A stretch of 64,000 bases of DNA from Rhodanobacter sp. T12-5 (GTDB lineage: Bacteria > Pseudomonadota > Gammaproteobacteria > Xanthomonadales > Rhodanobacteraceae): contig NZ_NPKN01000005.1 in NCBI RefSeq assembly GCF_008329435.1, positions 230,327 to 294,326 of the forward strand, read 5' to 3'. Both the position numbers and the translations under genes were made by a program. Shown piece by piece: positions 38,603 through 48,566 of the stretch. The stretch's first letter is position 1; each line of letters starts with the position of its first letter. Under the pieces are notes generated by a model. That model was not told where the DNA came from. It worked only from the letters and a program-made list of their open reading frames with translations, and ran no database searches.

Positions 38603-39625
38603 ATGCAAACCCAGGACACGTCGAGTTTGCCGCGGCGCGGCATGCGCCGTGCTGTGCTGGCGCTGATCGCGCTGGTGGTGTTGTTCGTGGCGGCATTGAT
38701 GTGGTGGTGGGATACCGAGCCGCCGCTGTTCGATCCGGTGGCCGCGACCCAGGCGCAGATGCGGGAATTGAAGCGTCCGGTCAGCGTGGGCGCGACTACC
38801 ACGGTCACCCTGATCACCTCGGTGCGCACGCTGCTCGACAAGCGCGGCGGCTACCTCAGCAACGACAAGTTGCCGCCCGGTGTGCTGATGGACAACATCC
38901 CCAATTGGGAATTCGGCTCGCTGACCGCTTCGCGGGACCTGGTGCGCGCGCTGCGCAACGATTTCAGCCGCTCGCAGACGCAGTCGACCGAGGACAAGGA
39001 CCTGGCCGAGGCCGATCCGCTGCTCAACAGCCCGAACGACCGCTGGCTGTTGCCCAGTTCGGAGAGCCAGTACCGCAAGGCGATCGGACATCTGGACGGC
39101 TATCTGGGGCGACTTGGCGATGCCGAGGGCAGCAACGCGCACTTCTACGCGCGCGCCGACAATCTGGCCGATTACCTGCAACTGGCCTCGTCGCGGCTGG
39201 GCTCGCTGTCGCAGCGATTGTCGGCCAGCGTGGGCCAGATCCGTGTCGGTGACGTGGACGCCTCGGCCGAGCCGGCCATTGCCGGCACGGTTCGCGCGCC
39301 GGATGGCGGTCGCATGGTCAAGACGCCATGGACGAAGGTCGACGACAACTTCTACGAAGCGCGCGGCTATACCTCGACCCTGCTGGAACAGCTGAAGGCA
39401 TTTCAGCACGACTTCGGTCCGATCCTGCGCAGCAAACACGCGGATGTCAGCCTGCAGCAGGTGATCCGCGAACTGGAGGACGCGCAAAGGCCATTGCACA
39501 GCCCGATGGTGCTGAACGGCTCGCCGTTCGGCTTCTTCGCGAATCATTCGTTGGTGATGGCGAACTACGTCTCGCGCGCCAATGCGGCGCTGATCGACCT
39601 GCGCGAACTGCTCAAGCGCGGCTGA
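38603..39625 (+). CDS. DUF2333 family membrane-anchored protein
   Basis: Predicted 340-residue protein with one N-terminal transmembrane helix (about residues 16-36, ALIALVVLFVAALMWWW) and a large, mainly helical periplasmic region containing RGGYLSNDKLPPGVLMDNIPNWEFG and ARADNLADYLQLASSRLGSLSQRL. These fit the DUF2333 family, found widely in gammaproteobacteria with no assigned function. It is a single-gene unit that converges on ppa. Confidence 0.85.
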   Translation: MQTQDTSSLPRRGMRRAVLALIALVVLFVAALMWWWDTEPPLFDPVAATQAQMRELKRPVSVGATTTVTLITSVRTLLDKRGGYLSNDKLPPGVLMDNIPNWEFGSLTASRDLVRALRNDFSRSQTQSTEDKDLAEADPLLNSPNDRWLLPSSESQYRKAIGHLDGYLGRLGDAEGSNAHFYARADNLADYLQLASSRLGSLSQRLSASVGQIRVGDVDASAEPAIAGTVRAPDGGRMVKTPWTKVDDNFYEARGYTSTLLEQLKAFQHDFGPILRSKHADVSLQQVIRELEDAQRPLHSPMVLNGSPFGFFANHSLVMANYVSRANAALIDLRELLKRG

Positions 39626-39651
39626 AACACGACGGCAAGGCAGACACGAAA

Positions 39652-39683
39652 ACGGCGCGCCACGGGTTCCGGTGGCGCGCCGT
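39652..39683. terminator. Convergent terminator between the DUF2333 gene and ppa
   Basis: A perfect 12-bp stem (39652-39663 with 39672-39683, arms ACGGCGCGCCAC/GTGGCGCGCCGT). The short T run follows it on the minus strand, so it acts mainly for ppa and can also stop plus-strand transcription. Confidence 0.75.
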
Positions 39684-39695
39684 CGATCGCCCCGG

Positions 39696-40238
39696 TCACA
39701 CTTTCGGCTTGCTCGCCTGGTAACGCTCGATGCCGGCCACGATTTCGGCCTTCGCCTCGTCGGCGCCGACCCAGCCTTCGACCTTGACCCACTTGCCCTT
39801 CTCCAGATCCTTGTAGTGCTCGAAGAAGTGGCCAATGCGCTCCAGCCAGTGCGGCGAGACGCCCTTCATGTCGCTGATGTGCGCGTAGCCCGGAAATACC
39901 TTCGGTGACGGGATCACGATCAGCTTCTCGTCGCTGCCGGCCTCGTCGCTCATCTTCAGCATGCCGACCGGATGACAGCGGATCACCGAGCCGGGGATCA
40001 GCGACAGCGGCAGGATCACCAGCGCGTCCAGCGGATCGCCGTCGCCGCCCAGCGTGCCCGGCACGTAGCCGTAGTTGCAGGGGTAGCGCATCGGCGTGGA
40101 GAGGATGCGGTCGACGAAAATCGCGCCGCTTTCCTTCTCCACTTCGTACTTGACCGGCTCGGCATCCTTCGGGATTTCGATGACGACGTTGATTTCGTCC
40201 GGCACGTTGCGACCGGCGGAGACAAGATGCAGACCCAT
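39696..40238 (-). CDS. ppa: Inorganic pyrophosphatase (family I)
   Basis: Soluble cytoplasmic pyrophosphatase of 180 residues that hydrolyses PPi to phosphate. Active-site segments are IFVDRILSTPMRYPCNYGYVPGT and the DGDPLDALV triad of metal-binding aspartates, followed by KMSDEAGSDEKLI. The ATG at 40238 gives the standard MGLHLVSAG start. A second, membrane-bound pyrophosphatase (hppA) and a PPi-dependent phosphofructokinase lie a few kilobases away. Confidence 0.97.
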   Translation of the reverse strand: MGLHLVSAGRNVPDEINVVIEIPKDAEPVKYEVEKESGAIFVDRILSTPMRYPCNYGYVPGTLGGDGDPLDALVILPLSLIPGSVIRCHPVGMLKMSDEAGSDEKLIVIPSPKVFPGYAHISDMKGVSPHWLERIGHFFEHYKDLEKGKWVKVEGWVGADEAKAEIVAGIERYQASKPKV

Positions 40239-40331
40239 GGAATGTCCTTGGTACGGAGGGAAAAGTTGACTTGCAAGGATACGCCAAACGCTGCTGCATC
40301 GCAGCAACCGCGATGCGCCGGCCGCCGTGGA

Positions 40332-41189
40332 TCATGCCGGTTCAGGCTTCCTGTAGGGACGCTCGCGCAACCATCGGGTGGCTATCCACTTTTCGCCCTG
40401 CAATACCGGCAGGCCGGCATGCAGCGAGCTGCGGTCGCCGCCTTCATAGGCGAAATACACGGCCGATCCGCGGCGTGCCGTGACGGTCAGGCCGATCTCG
40501 GGGAACGCCGTGCCGCCGCCCTGTTCGGGGGTGTTGAGGTACATCACCACGCTGGCGATGCGCTGGCCGCCGACGGCGGTGATGGCGCCGTAGCCGGGCT
40601 GTTCGGGGTCGAACCAGTCGAAGTGCGGCTCGTATTCCTGGCCCGGCAGGTAATGCAGGATCTGCAGGCCTTCGCCGTGATTCGCCGGTACGCCAAGCAG
40701 CTCGGCGAGGCGTTGCTCGATGCGGCCGATCAGCGGCAGTTCGTTCGGGGCAAAGAACATGCCTTCGCTGGTGCGCCGCTGATCGATCTGGTGCTGTCCG
40801 TCGCTGTCGACGGTGAGTGCGCGCTGCAGCCGCGGCCGCGCCAGCTCGATCAGCTCGGCGCATTCGTGTTCGGTGAGCAGGCCGTCGAGCACGCGCAGGG
40901 CCGGTGCGTCCACGCTGAGCGAGACGCCGACGGCATGCCCGCCAACGATCACTTCGGGAGCCTCGGGATGCCGAGTGCGCTTGCCTTTCGGCGCACCCTT
41001 GTCGGTGCTCGCCTGCAGCGTCGCCAACGGCAGCTTCAGCACTTCGGCGACGATGCTGCGGCTCTGGCGTGGATCGTAGCCGCTGTCCTTCATCAGCTGC
41101 AGCACGTCCGGCACGCCGTGGCCGGCGCGGGTCGTGGCGAGAATCCATTCGCGCAGTTCGGGGGTGATCGTGGTGGTGCGTGGGTGCAT
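40332..41189 (-). CDS. 2-oxoglutarate/Fe(II) dioxygenase, prolyl 4-hydroxylase-like
   Basis: A 285-residue protein whose C-terminal two thirds is a P4Hc double-stranded beta-helix. The iron ligands are His189 and Asp191 (EPHFDWFDP) and His257 (SSLHAGLPV), and the 2-oxoglutarate-binding Lys267 is in QGEKWIATRW. The N-terminal roughly 80 residues form a separate helical segment. Bacterial members hydroxylate prolines in targets such as EF-Tu, but the target here is unknown. It lies between ppa and prolyl oligopeptidase, all on the minus strand, with over 90 bp on each side. Confidence 0.9.
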   Translation of the reverse strand: MHPRTTTITPELREWILATTRAGHGVPDVLQLMKDSGYDPRQSRSIVAEVLKLPLATLQASTDKGAPKGKRTRHPEAPEVIVGGHAVGVSLSVDAPALRVLDGLLTEHECAELIELARPRLQRALTVDSDGQHQIDQRRTSEGMFFAPNELPLIGRIEQRLAELLGVPANHGEGLQILHYLPGQEYEPHFDWFDPEQPGYGAITAVGGQRIASVVMYLNTPEQGGGTAFPEIGLTVTARRGSAVYFAYEGGDRSSLHAGLPVLQGEKWIATRWLRERPYRKPEPA

Positions 41190-41306
41190 GGCGGCGAGGT
41201 GGGCGATGGCGAGTCGGGAAGCTTACTTCACGGCCTGCGCCGGTCGCCTGAATGACATGAGCCGGCAACGGCCGGCTCACGGTTACGGCATGAATCCGTT
41301 GGTGGC

Positions 41307-43445
41307 CTATTTCAGCTGATCCCACAGGAAGTCGTACGCCATCGCATGCATGTGCGCGGACTGCTTGTTGTCCGCGCCGGCACCATGGCCGCCTTCGAGG
41401 TTCTCGTAGAACCACACGTTCGGCAGGCCCATCGCCTGCATCTTCGCGGCCATCTTGCGCGCCTGCACCGGACCGACGCGGTCGTCGCTGGTGGTGGTGT
41501 AGAACAGCACCGGCGGGTAGTCGCCGTTCTTCTTCACGTTCTGGTAGGGCGAGAAGGTCTTGATGAAGTTCCAGTCCGTGGTGTCCGGATTGCCGTACTC
41601 GGCCATCCACGACGCGCCGGCGGACAGGTGCGTGTAGCGCTTCATGTCCAGCAACGGCACTTCGCAGGCGATCGCACCGAACAGCTGCGGGTACATCGTC
41701 AGCATGTTGCCCATCAGCAAGCCGCCGTTGCTGCCGCCTTCGGCGCCGAGATGCTGCGCGGACGTCACGCCGCGCTTGGCCAGATCCTCGGCCACCGCGG
41801 CGAAATCCTCGTACGCGCGCGGGCGGTTCGCCTTCAGCGCAGCCTGGTGCCACTGCGGGCCGTACTCCCCGCCGCCGCGGATGTTGGCGACCACGTAGAC
41901 GCCGCCGCGCTCCAGCCAGGCGCGGCCGATGCTGCCGCTGTAGTGCGACTGCAACGAAACTTCGAAGCCGCCGTAGCCGTACAGCAGGGTGCGGTTGGAG
42001 CCATCCGGTTTCATGTCCTTCGGGGCGATTTCAAAATACGGCACGCGGGTGCCGTCCTTCGACTTCACGAAGTGCTGGCTGACCGTGAATCTGGAAGCAT
42101 CGAAGAATGCCGGCTCCTGCTTGATTGTTTCCGCGGCGACGCTATCCAGCATGCCGCGCTCGAGCGACGACGGGGTGAGGAAGCCGCTGACGTTGAGCCA
42201 GTATTCGTCGCTGTGGTCGGGGTCGGTATCGAGTACGCTGATCGTGCTCATCGCCGGCGCGCCGGGCATCGCCGCGCGCCGCCAACTGCCGTCGGCAGTC
42301 GCCATCTGCGGCGGCGTCAGCACTTCCAGCCGGCTCTTGACGTCGTCCATCAGGTTGATGATCAGGTGGTTCTTCGTCCAGGCGTACGAATCAAGCGAGG
42401 TATGCGCGTCCGGTTCGAACAGCACGGTGAAGTGATGCTGGCCGGCCATGAAATGGTCGAACCGGGTTGCCAGCAGTGCACCGGCGGGATAGGTGGTGCC
42501 GCCGACCGTCCATGGCGAGCGCGTCTGCACCAGCAGCCATTCGCGGTGGGCATCGGCATTGGCGTCGGTGGGCACTTCGACGCGGATCAGCGTGCCGCCG
42601 CTGCGCTGGTACAACTCGCTGTGATAGAAATCCTTGGCCACGGAAACGAAATCGCGTTCGTAACCCGGCGTGCGATCGTGATAGGCGCTGATCGCGAGGT
42701 CGCTCGGCTTGCCTTCGTACACCGTGGTGGCAGCCGACAGCGGCGTGCCGCGCTTCCATTCCTTGACGATGCGCGGATAGCTCGATTCGGTCATCGAGCC
42801 GGGGCCGAAGTCGGTGCCGACGTAGATCGCGTTGTCGTCGATCCAGCCGGTCTCGGTCTTGGCTACCGGCAGCTCGAAGCCGTTTTTCACGAAGCTCTTG
42901 TGCGGGATGTTGAACTCGCGCACGGCCACGGCATCGCCGCCATCGGGCGACAGCGAGATCAGGCAGCGCTCGAACGCCGGCTTCAGGCACTGCACGCCCT
43001 TGAACACCCAGCGCTTGCCTTCGGCCTTGTTCAGCGCGTCGATGTCCAGCAGCACCTCCCACTTCGGCTCCGCCTTGCGGTACTCGGCCAGCGTGGTCCG
43101 CCGCCAGATGCCGCGCGGATGCGTCCTGTCGCGCCAGAAATTGTAGAGATGGCTGCCCATCCGGCTGACGTACGGAATGCGTGCGTCCGAATCGAGCACC
43201 TCGAGGATGCCGTCGCGGGTCCTGGTGAACTCGGCGTTGTCGACAAATTGCCTGGTGGTGACCGCGTTCTCTTTCTTCACCCAGTCCATCGAACGGGTGC
43301 CGCGGATGTCCTCCAGCCACAGGAACGGATCGTCGCTGGACGGGGACGTCGAGGAAGCGGGTGCGGGTGTCTTGTCGCGGGCGTGGGCGTTGTTCATGCC
43401 CGCCAGTGTGACGCCGAGTGCCAGCGTCAGCCAGATCGCTTTCAT
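41307..43445 (-). CDS. Prolyl oligopeptidase (S9A), exported
   Basis: A 712-residue serine peptidase that cleaves short peptides after proline. A signal peptide ends near MNNAHA, followed by the seven-bladed propeller and the alpha/beta-hydrolase domain. The catalytic Ser is in AEGGSNGGLLMGNML, Asp in TSDDRVGPVQARKM and His in LEGGHGAGADNK. The signal peptide implies a periplasmic location, as in several Xanthomonadales homologues. Length is normal for the family. Confidence 0.94.
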   Translation of the reverse strand: MKAIWLTLALGVTLAGMNNAHARDKTPAPASSTSPSSDDPFLWLEDIRGTRSMDWVKKENAVTTRQFVDNAEFTRTRDGILEVLDSDARIPYVSRMGSHLYNFWRDRTHPRGIWRRTTLAEYRKAEPKWEVLLDIDALNKAEGKRWVFKGVQCLKPAFERCLISLSPDGGDAVAVREFNIPHKSFVKNGFELPVAKTETGWIDDNAIYVGTDFGPGSMTESSYPRIVKEWKRGTPLSAATTVYEGKPSDLAISAYHDRTPGYERDFVSVAKDFYHSELYQRSGGTLIRVEVPTDANADAHREWLLVQTRSPWTVGGTTYPAGALLATRFDHFMAGQHHFTVLFEPDAHTSLDSYAWTKNHLIINLMDDVKSRLEVLTPPQMATADGSWRRAAMPGAPAMSTISVLDTDPDHSDEYWLNVSGFLTPSSLERGMLDSVAAETIKQEPAFFDASRFTVSQHFVKSKDGTRVPYFEIAPKDMKPDGSNRTLLYGYGGFEVSLQSHYSGSIGRAWLERGGVYVVANIRGGGEYGPQWHQAALKANRPRAYEDFAAVAEDLAKRGVTSAQHLGAEGGSNGGLLMGNMLTMYPQLFGAIACEVPLLDMKRYTHLSAGASWMAEYGNPDTTDWNFIKTFSPYQNVKKNGDYPPVLFYTTTSDDRVGPVQARKMAAKMQAMGLPNVWFYENLEGGHGAGADNKQSAHMHAMAYDFLWDQLK

Positions 43446-43582
43446 CGTGTGCTCCCCGTGTGCGCGAGTGAACCTGATGGACGTGGCGGGCGTGGCCCGC
43501 TTTCAGTCGAGCGTAACCGCACGATCGTACGGCCGCCCGTGACTAAAGTCGGATTGACTCGCGTTGCGCCGGCGCCAGACAA

Positions 43583-43607
43583 AAATCCCGCCATGCAGGC
43601 GGGATTT
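43583..43607 (-). terminator. Terminator downstream of hppA
   Basis: A 10-bp stem AAATCCCGCC/GGCGGGATTT with a 5-base loop, followed on the minus strand by further T residues. It lies 33 bp after the hppA stop codon. Between it and the oligopeptidase gene (43446-43582) I see only that gene's likely promoter region. Confidence 0.85.
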
Positions 43608-43640
43608 CTGTTTGGTGGTGCCGAGCGCGAGTCGCTTCGG

Positions 43641-45713
<2,073 letters not shown>

Positions 45714-45822
45714 CGGAGCCTCCCCATGGGTTGTAAGTGGCCGTCCGGAATGGGCGGTCCCGGGGAGTATAGGCAGAGGTTGTTGCGCGGACTGTTGTGC
45801 GGCGCAGCGCCATGCAGCGAAA

Positions 45823-45848
45823 AGGGCCATGCACGAATGCATGGCCCT
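45823..45848 (-). terminator. Terminator of the RcnB-like gene
   Basis: An 11-bp perfect stem AGGGCCATGCA/TGCATGGCCCT with a CGAA loop, followed on the minus strand by TTT, placed 24 bp after the stop codon of the RcnB-like gene. Confidence 0.85.
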
Positions 45849-45871
45849 CGGCGGTTCATGCGACGGCGGAT

Positions 45872-46333
45872 TTACTGCAGCGCGATGTCCAGGATGACGC
45901 CGGTGGCGATGGCGACCAGCAGATAGTCGTTGTCCGCACGTACCCAGTGGTAGCCGCGCGGTGGCGGACGCAGGCGGTAGTAGCCGTAGTCACGCACGAC
46001 GTAGGTCGGGCCGTAGTATCGGTGGCCGCGCTCCCAATGGCCGTGACGCGAGTAATAACGTCGGTCGGCGTGGCGATAGCCACGGTCGTAGCCATAGCGG
46101 CGATCGTCATGACGCCAGCCGTCACGATCGCGCCAGTCATGATCGCGCCGGTCATGGCGTCGATGATCGTACCCGCGGCGATCGTCGTGGTGCCGGTCGT
46201 ATCCACGATCATGGCCACGGCGATCATGATCCTGACCATGCCGGTCGTGATCGCCGTGGCCCGGGGCTGCGAGCGCGAAGCTGCCGGTGGTGGCCAGGGC
46301 GAGTGCAATGAGCAGGCGGTTGACGAGTTTCAT
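45872..46333 (-). CDS. RcnB-family periplasmic protein, His/Asp/Arg-rich
   Basis: Predicted 153 residues: a signal peptide (cleaved after LALA), then a long low-complexity stretch of His, Asp, Arg, Gly and Tyr (about residues 24-100, repeated HDRR/YDRG units), and a C-terminal RcnB-like domain with [33 protein letters not shown] and a last hydrophobic segment. RcnB helps Ni/Co homeostasis in E. coli; the His-rich part would suit metal binding. Expression control is not visible. The stretch of repeated GATCG/CATGA-type codons makes the DNA itself repetitive. Confidence 0.85.
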   Translation of the reverse strand: MKLVNRLLIALALATTGSFALAAPGHGDHDRHGQDHDRRGHDRGYDRHHDDRRGYDHRRHDRRDHDWRDRDGWRHDDRRYGYDRGYRHADRRYYSRHGHWERGHRYYGPTYVVRDYGYYRLRPPPRGYHWVRADNDYLLVAIATGVILDIALQ

Positions 46334-46474
46334 CTCCAGTCTCCTCCGTGGGCATCGTGCCGCAACAAGGCGGCGAGCGACGGGACACGGCGGATCGTAG
46401 GAATGTGCGGCTGAACGCAGCCCGATACGCTGCGTCCGGTTTCAGGTGGCACTCAGCAAGTGGCTGCCACGAGT

Positions 46475-47752
46475 TCAGCGCGTGAAACCTGCCAGCTGCT
46501 TCGCCACCGCCACATTCTTCAGCTGCACGTATTTCGGCAGACCATCCTTGCCGTACGGCAGTGGTGCTTCGCCGCGGATCAGCGGAGCGAGGTAGCGCCG
46601 TGCCGCGGCGGTGATGCCTAAGCCGTCGCGGGTGATGAAGTTCTTCGGCATTTTCTTCTCGCGGTTGGCGATCTTCGCCAGTGCGGCCGGCTCGAGCTTC
46701 CAGCGATAGGGCGCGTCGGAGCTGCGCACGATCACCGGCATCACCGCATTCATGCCGGCCAGCGCGTAGTCGACCGCCGCCTTGCCGACCGCATACGCCT
46801 GTTCGGCATCGACTTTCGACGCGGCATGGCGCGCGGAACGTTGCAGGTAGTCGGGCAACGCCCAGTGGTATTTGTAACCGAGTTTTTCCTTCACCAACGC
46901 TGCCAGCACCGGTGCCACGCCGCCGAGCTGCGCATGGCCGAACGCGTCGCGCGTGCCGGCTTCGGCGAGGAACTGTCCGGACGCATTGCGCACACCTTCG
47001 GAAGCGACCACGGTGCACCAGCCGACGCGTTTCACGGTGGCCTCCACCTTGGCCAGGAACGCCGCTTCGTCGAACGCGTTCTCGGGGAACAGGATGATGT
47101 GCGGTGCCGCGTCAACGCCTTCCCCGGCGAGCCCGGCGGCAGCGGCGATCCAGCCGGCGTGGCGGCCCATCACTTCGAGGATGAACACCTTGGTCGACGT
47201 CTCGGCCATCGAGGCGACATCGAGGCTGGCCTCCAGCGTGGATATCGCGGTGTACTTCGCCACCGAGCCGAAGCCGGGGCAGCAGTCGGTGACGGCCAGG
47301 TCGTTGTCCACCGTTTTCGGCACGCCGATGCAGCGGATGTCGTAGCCGAGCGTCTTGCCGATCTGCGACAGCTTGAGCGCGGTGTCGGCCGAATCGTTGC
47401 CGCCGTTGTAGAGGAACCAGCGGATATCATGCGCGCGGAACACCTCGATGAGCCGCTCGTACTCGGCGCGGTTCTCCTCCAGCGACTTCAGCTTGTAGCG
47501 GCACGAGCCGAACGCGCCGCCGGGGGTGTGGCGCAGCGCGGCGATCGCGGCGGTCGATTCCCTTGAGGTGTCGATCAGGTCCTCGCGCAACGCGCCGAGG
47601 ATGCCGTTGCGCGCGGCGTACACCTTCACGCCCTTGCTGCGGGCGGCCTCGATCACGCCGGCGGCGGTGGCGTTGATCACCGCAGTGACACCGCCGGACT
47701 GGGCGTACAACAGGTTGCCGGTGATGGCTGGCGGGCGGCGGGTCGGGCTCAT
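46475..47752 (-). CDS. pfp: PPi-dependent 6-phosphofructokinase
   Basis: A 425-residue enzyme that phosphorylates fructose 6-phosphate reversibly with pyrophosphate instead of ATP. Signatures are LYAQSGGVTAVINATAAG, YNGGNDSADTAL (Asn-Asp rather than the GDGS of ATP-PFK), GVPKTVDNDLAVTD and EVMGRHAGWIAAAAGLA. The start at 47752 matches the family length. It sits between the RcnB-like gene and adk (divergent), within 2 kb of hppA. Together with hppA and ppa it indicates that pyrophosphate is a real energy currency in this organism. Confidence 0.95.
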   Translation of the reverse strand: MSPTRRPPAITGNLLYAQSGGVTAVINATAAGVIEAARSKGVKVYAARNGILGALREDLIDTSRESTAAIAALRHTPGGAFGSCRYKLKSLEENRAEYERLIEVFRAHDIRWFLYNGGNDSADTALKLSQIGKTLGYDIRCIGVPKTVDNDLAVTDCCPGFGSVAKYTAISTLEASLDVASMAETSTKVFILEVMGRHAGWIAAAAGLAGEGVDAAPHIILFPENAFDEAAFLAKVEATVKRVGWCTVVASEGVRNASGQFLAEAGTRDAFGHAQLGGVAPVLAALVKEKLGYKYHWALPDYLQRSARHAASKVDAEQAYAVGKAAVDYALAGMNAVMPVIVRSSDAPYRWKLEPAALAKIANREKKMPKNFITRDGLGITAAARRYLAPLIRGEAPLPYGKDGLPKYVQLKNVAVAKQLAGFTR

Positions 47753-47841
47753 GGCTATCCTCGATGGGTTGGTGGGGGCGTTGGTCGGCCGCAAATCCTT
47801 TTGGCGACAGGCACTTGGCGGACACAGGCAAAGGGCGCTGT

Positions 47842-47870
47842 TTGACGGCATCGGGTGCAGCCGCTAATTT
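47842..47870 (+). promoter_or_regulatory. Probable adk promoter
   Basis: TTGACG (47842-47847), a 17-bp spacer and TAATTT (47865-47870) upstream of adk. The -35 octamer TTTGACGG is repeated at 47868-47875. The divergent pfp promoter must lie in the same 186-bp region. Confidence 0.5.
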
Positions 47871-47890
47871 GACGGTCAATTCTGGGAATC

Positions 47891-47923
47891 TGGCGGGCTG
47901 CTGCAGTGTGCGGCAGCCCGCCA
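47891..47923 (+). other. Hairpin in the adk 5' leader
   Basis: A perfect 11-bp GC-rich stem (47891-47901 with 47913-47923, arms TGGCGGGCTGC/GCAGCCCGCCA) ends 15 nt before the adk start codon and leaves only the ribosome-binding site TGTGGAG free. No T run follows. It may modulate translation or mRNA decay. Confidence 0.6.
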
Positions 47924-47938
47924 AACTTGTGGAGCATT

Positions 47939-48523
47939 ATGCGACTCGTCCTACTTGGTGCGCCCGGCTCGGGCAAAGGCACGCAGGCTGCCCTGCTGAA
48001 GGCGGAATTGGGTGTGCCGCATATCTCGACTGGCGACATGTTGCGCGCTGCCGTGGCGGCCGGCACTCCCATGGGGTTGAAGGCCAAGGCGGTGATGGAT
48101 GCCGGCCAGCTGGTTTCCGACGATATCCTGCTCGGCATGCTGGAAGACCGGCTGGCGCAGGATGACGCGAAAGCCGGCTTCATCCTCGATGGCTATCCGC
48201 GCAACCTGGCCCAGGCTGACGCGCTTGATCAATTGCTGGCGAAAATCGGCCAGCCACTGGATGCCGTGGTGAAGCTCAAGGTGCCCAGCGAGGTGATCAT
48301 CGGCCGCTGCGAGATCCGCTTCAAGGCCGAAGGCCGCGCCGACGACAACCCCGACACCGTGCGCAAGCGCCTGGCGATCTACGCCGAGCAGACCGCGCCC
48401 GTGGCGGACTTCTATGCCCGCCGTGGCAAGCTGCAGATCGTCGATGGCGTCGGCGAGCTGGGCGAGGTCACCGCGCGGGTCAAGCAGGCGCTGCGAAGCG
48501 AATCGGCCACGGCGAACGGCTGA
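47939..48523 (+). CDS. adk: Adenylate kinase
   Basis: Adk of 194 residues interconverts ATP + AMP and 2 ADP. P-loop GAPGSGKGTQAALL, STGDMLRAAV and FILDGYPRNLAQADAL are intact. The LID is the short type (RFKAEGRADDNPDTVRKRL) lacking the zinc-finger insert, as in Xanthomonadaceae. An Ala/Gly-rich C-terminal tail adds a few residues to the usual length. It is followed 43 bp later by mpl. Confidence 0.97.
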   Translation: MRLVLLGAPGSGKGTQAALLKAELGVPHISTGDMLRAAVAAGTPMGLKAKAVMDAGQLVSDDILLGMLEDRLAQDDAKAGFILDGYPRNLAQADALDQLLAKIGQPLDAVVKLKVPSEVIIGRCEIRFKAEGRADDNPDTVRKRLAIYAEQTAPVADFYARRGKLQIVDGVGELGEVTARVKQALRSESATANG

Positions 48524-48566
48524 GCATTTCCGCTCCTGCGCGAGCGGTTTTCAAGGGATCGCCCAC

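Noticed and set aside
45872..46333. CRISPR-like repetition in the RcnB-like gene region
   Set aside because: The repeats are short codon-level HDRR/YDRG units inside a continuous reading frame with signal peptide, not regularly spaced direct repeats with unique spacers.
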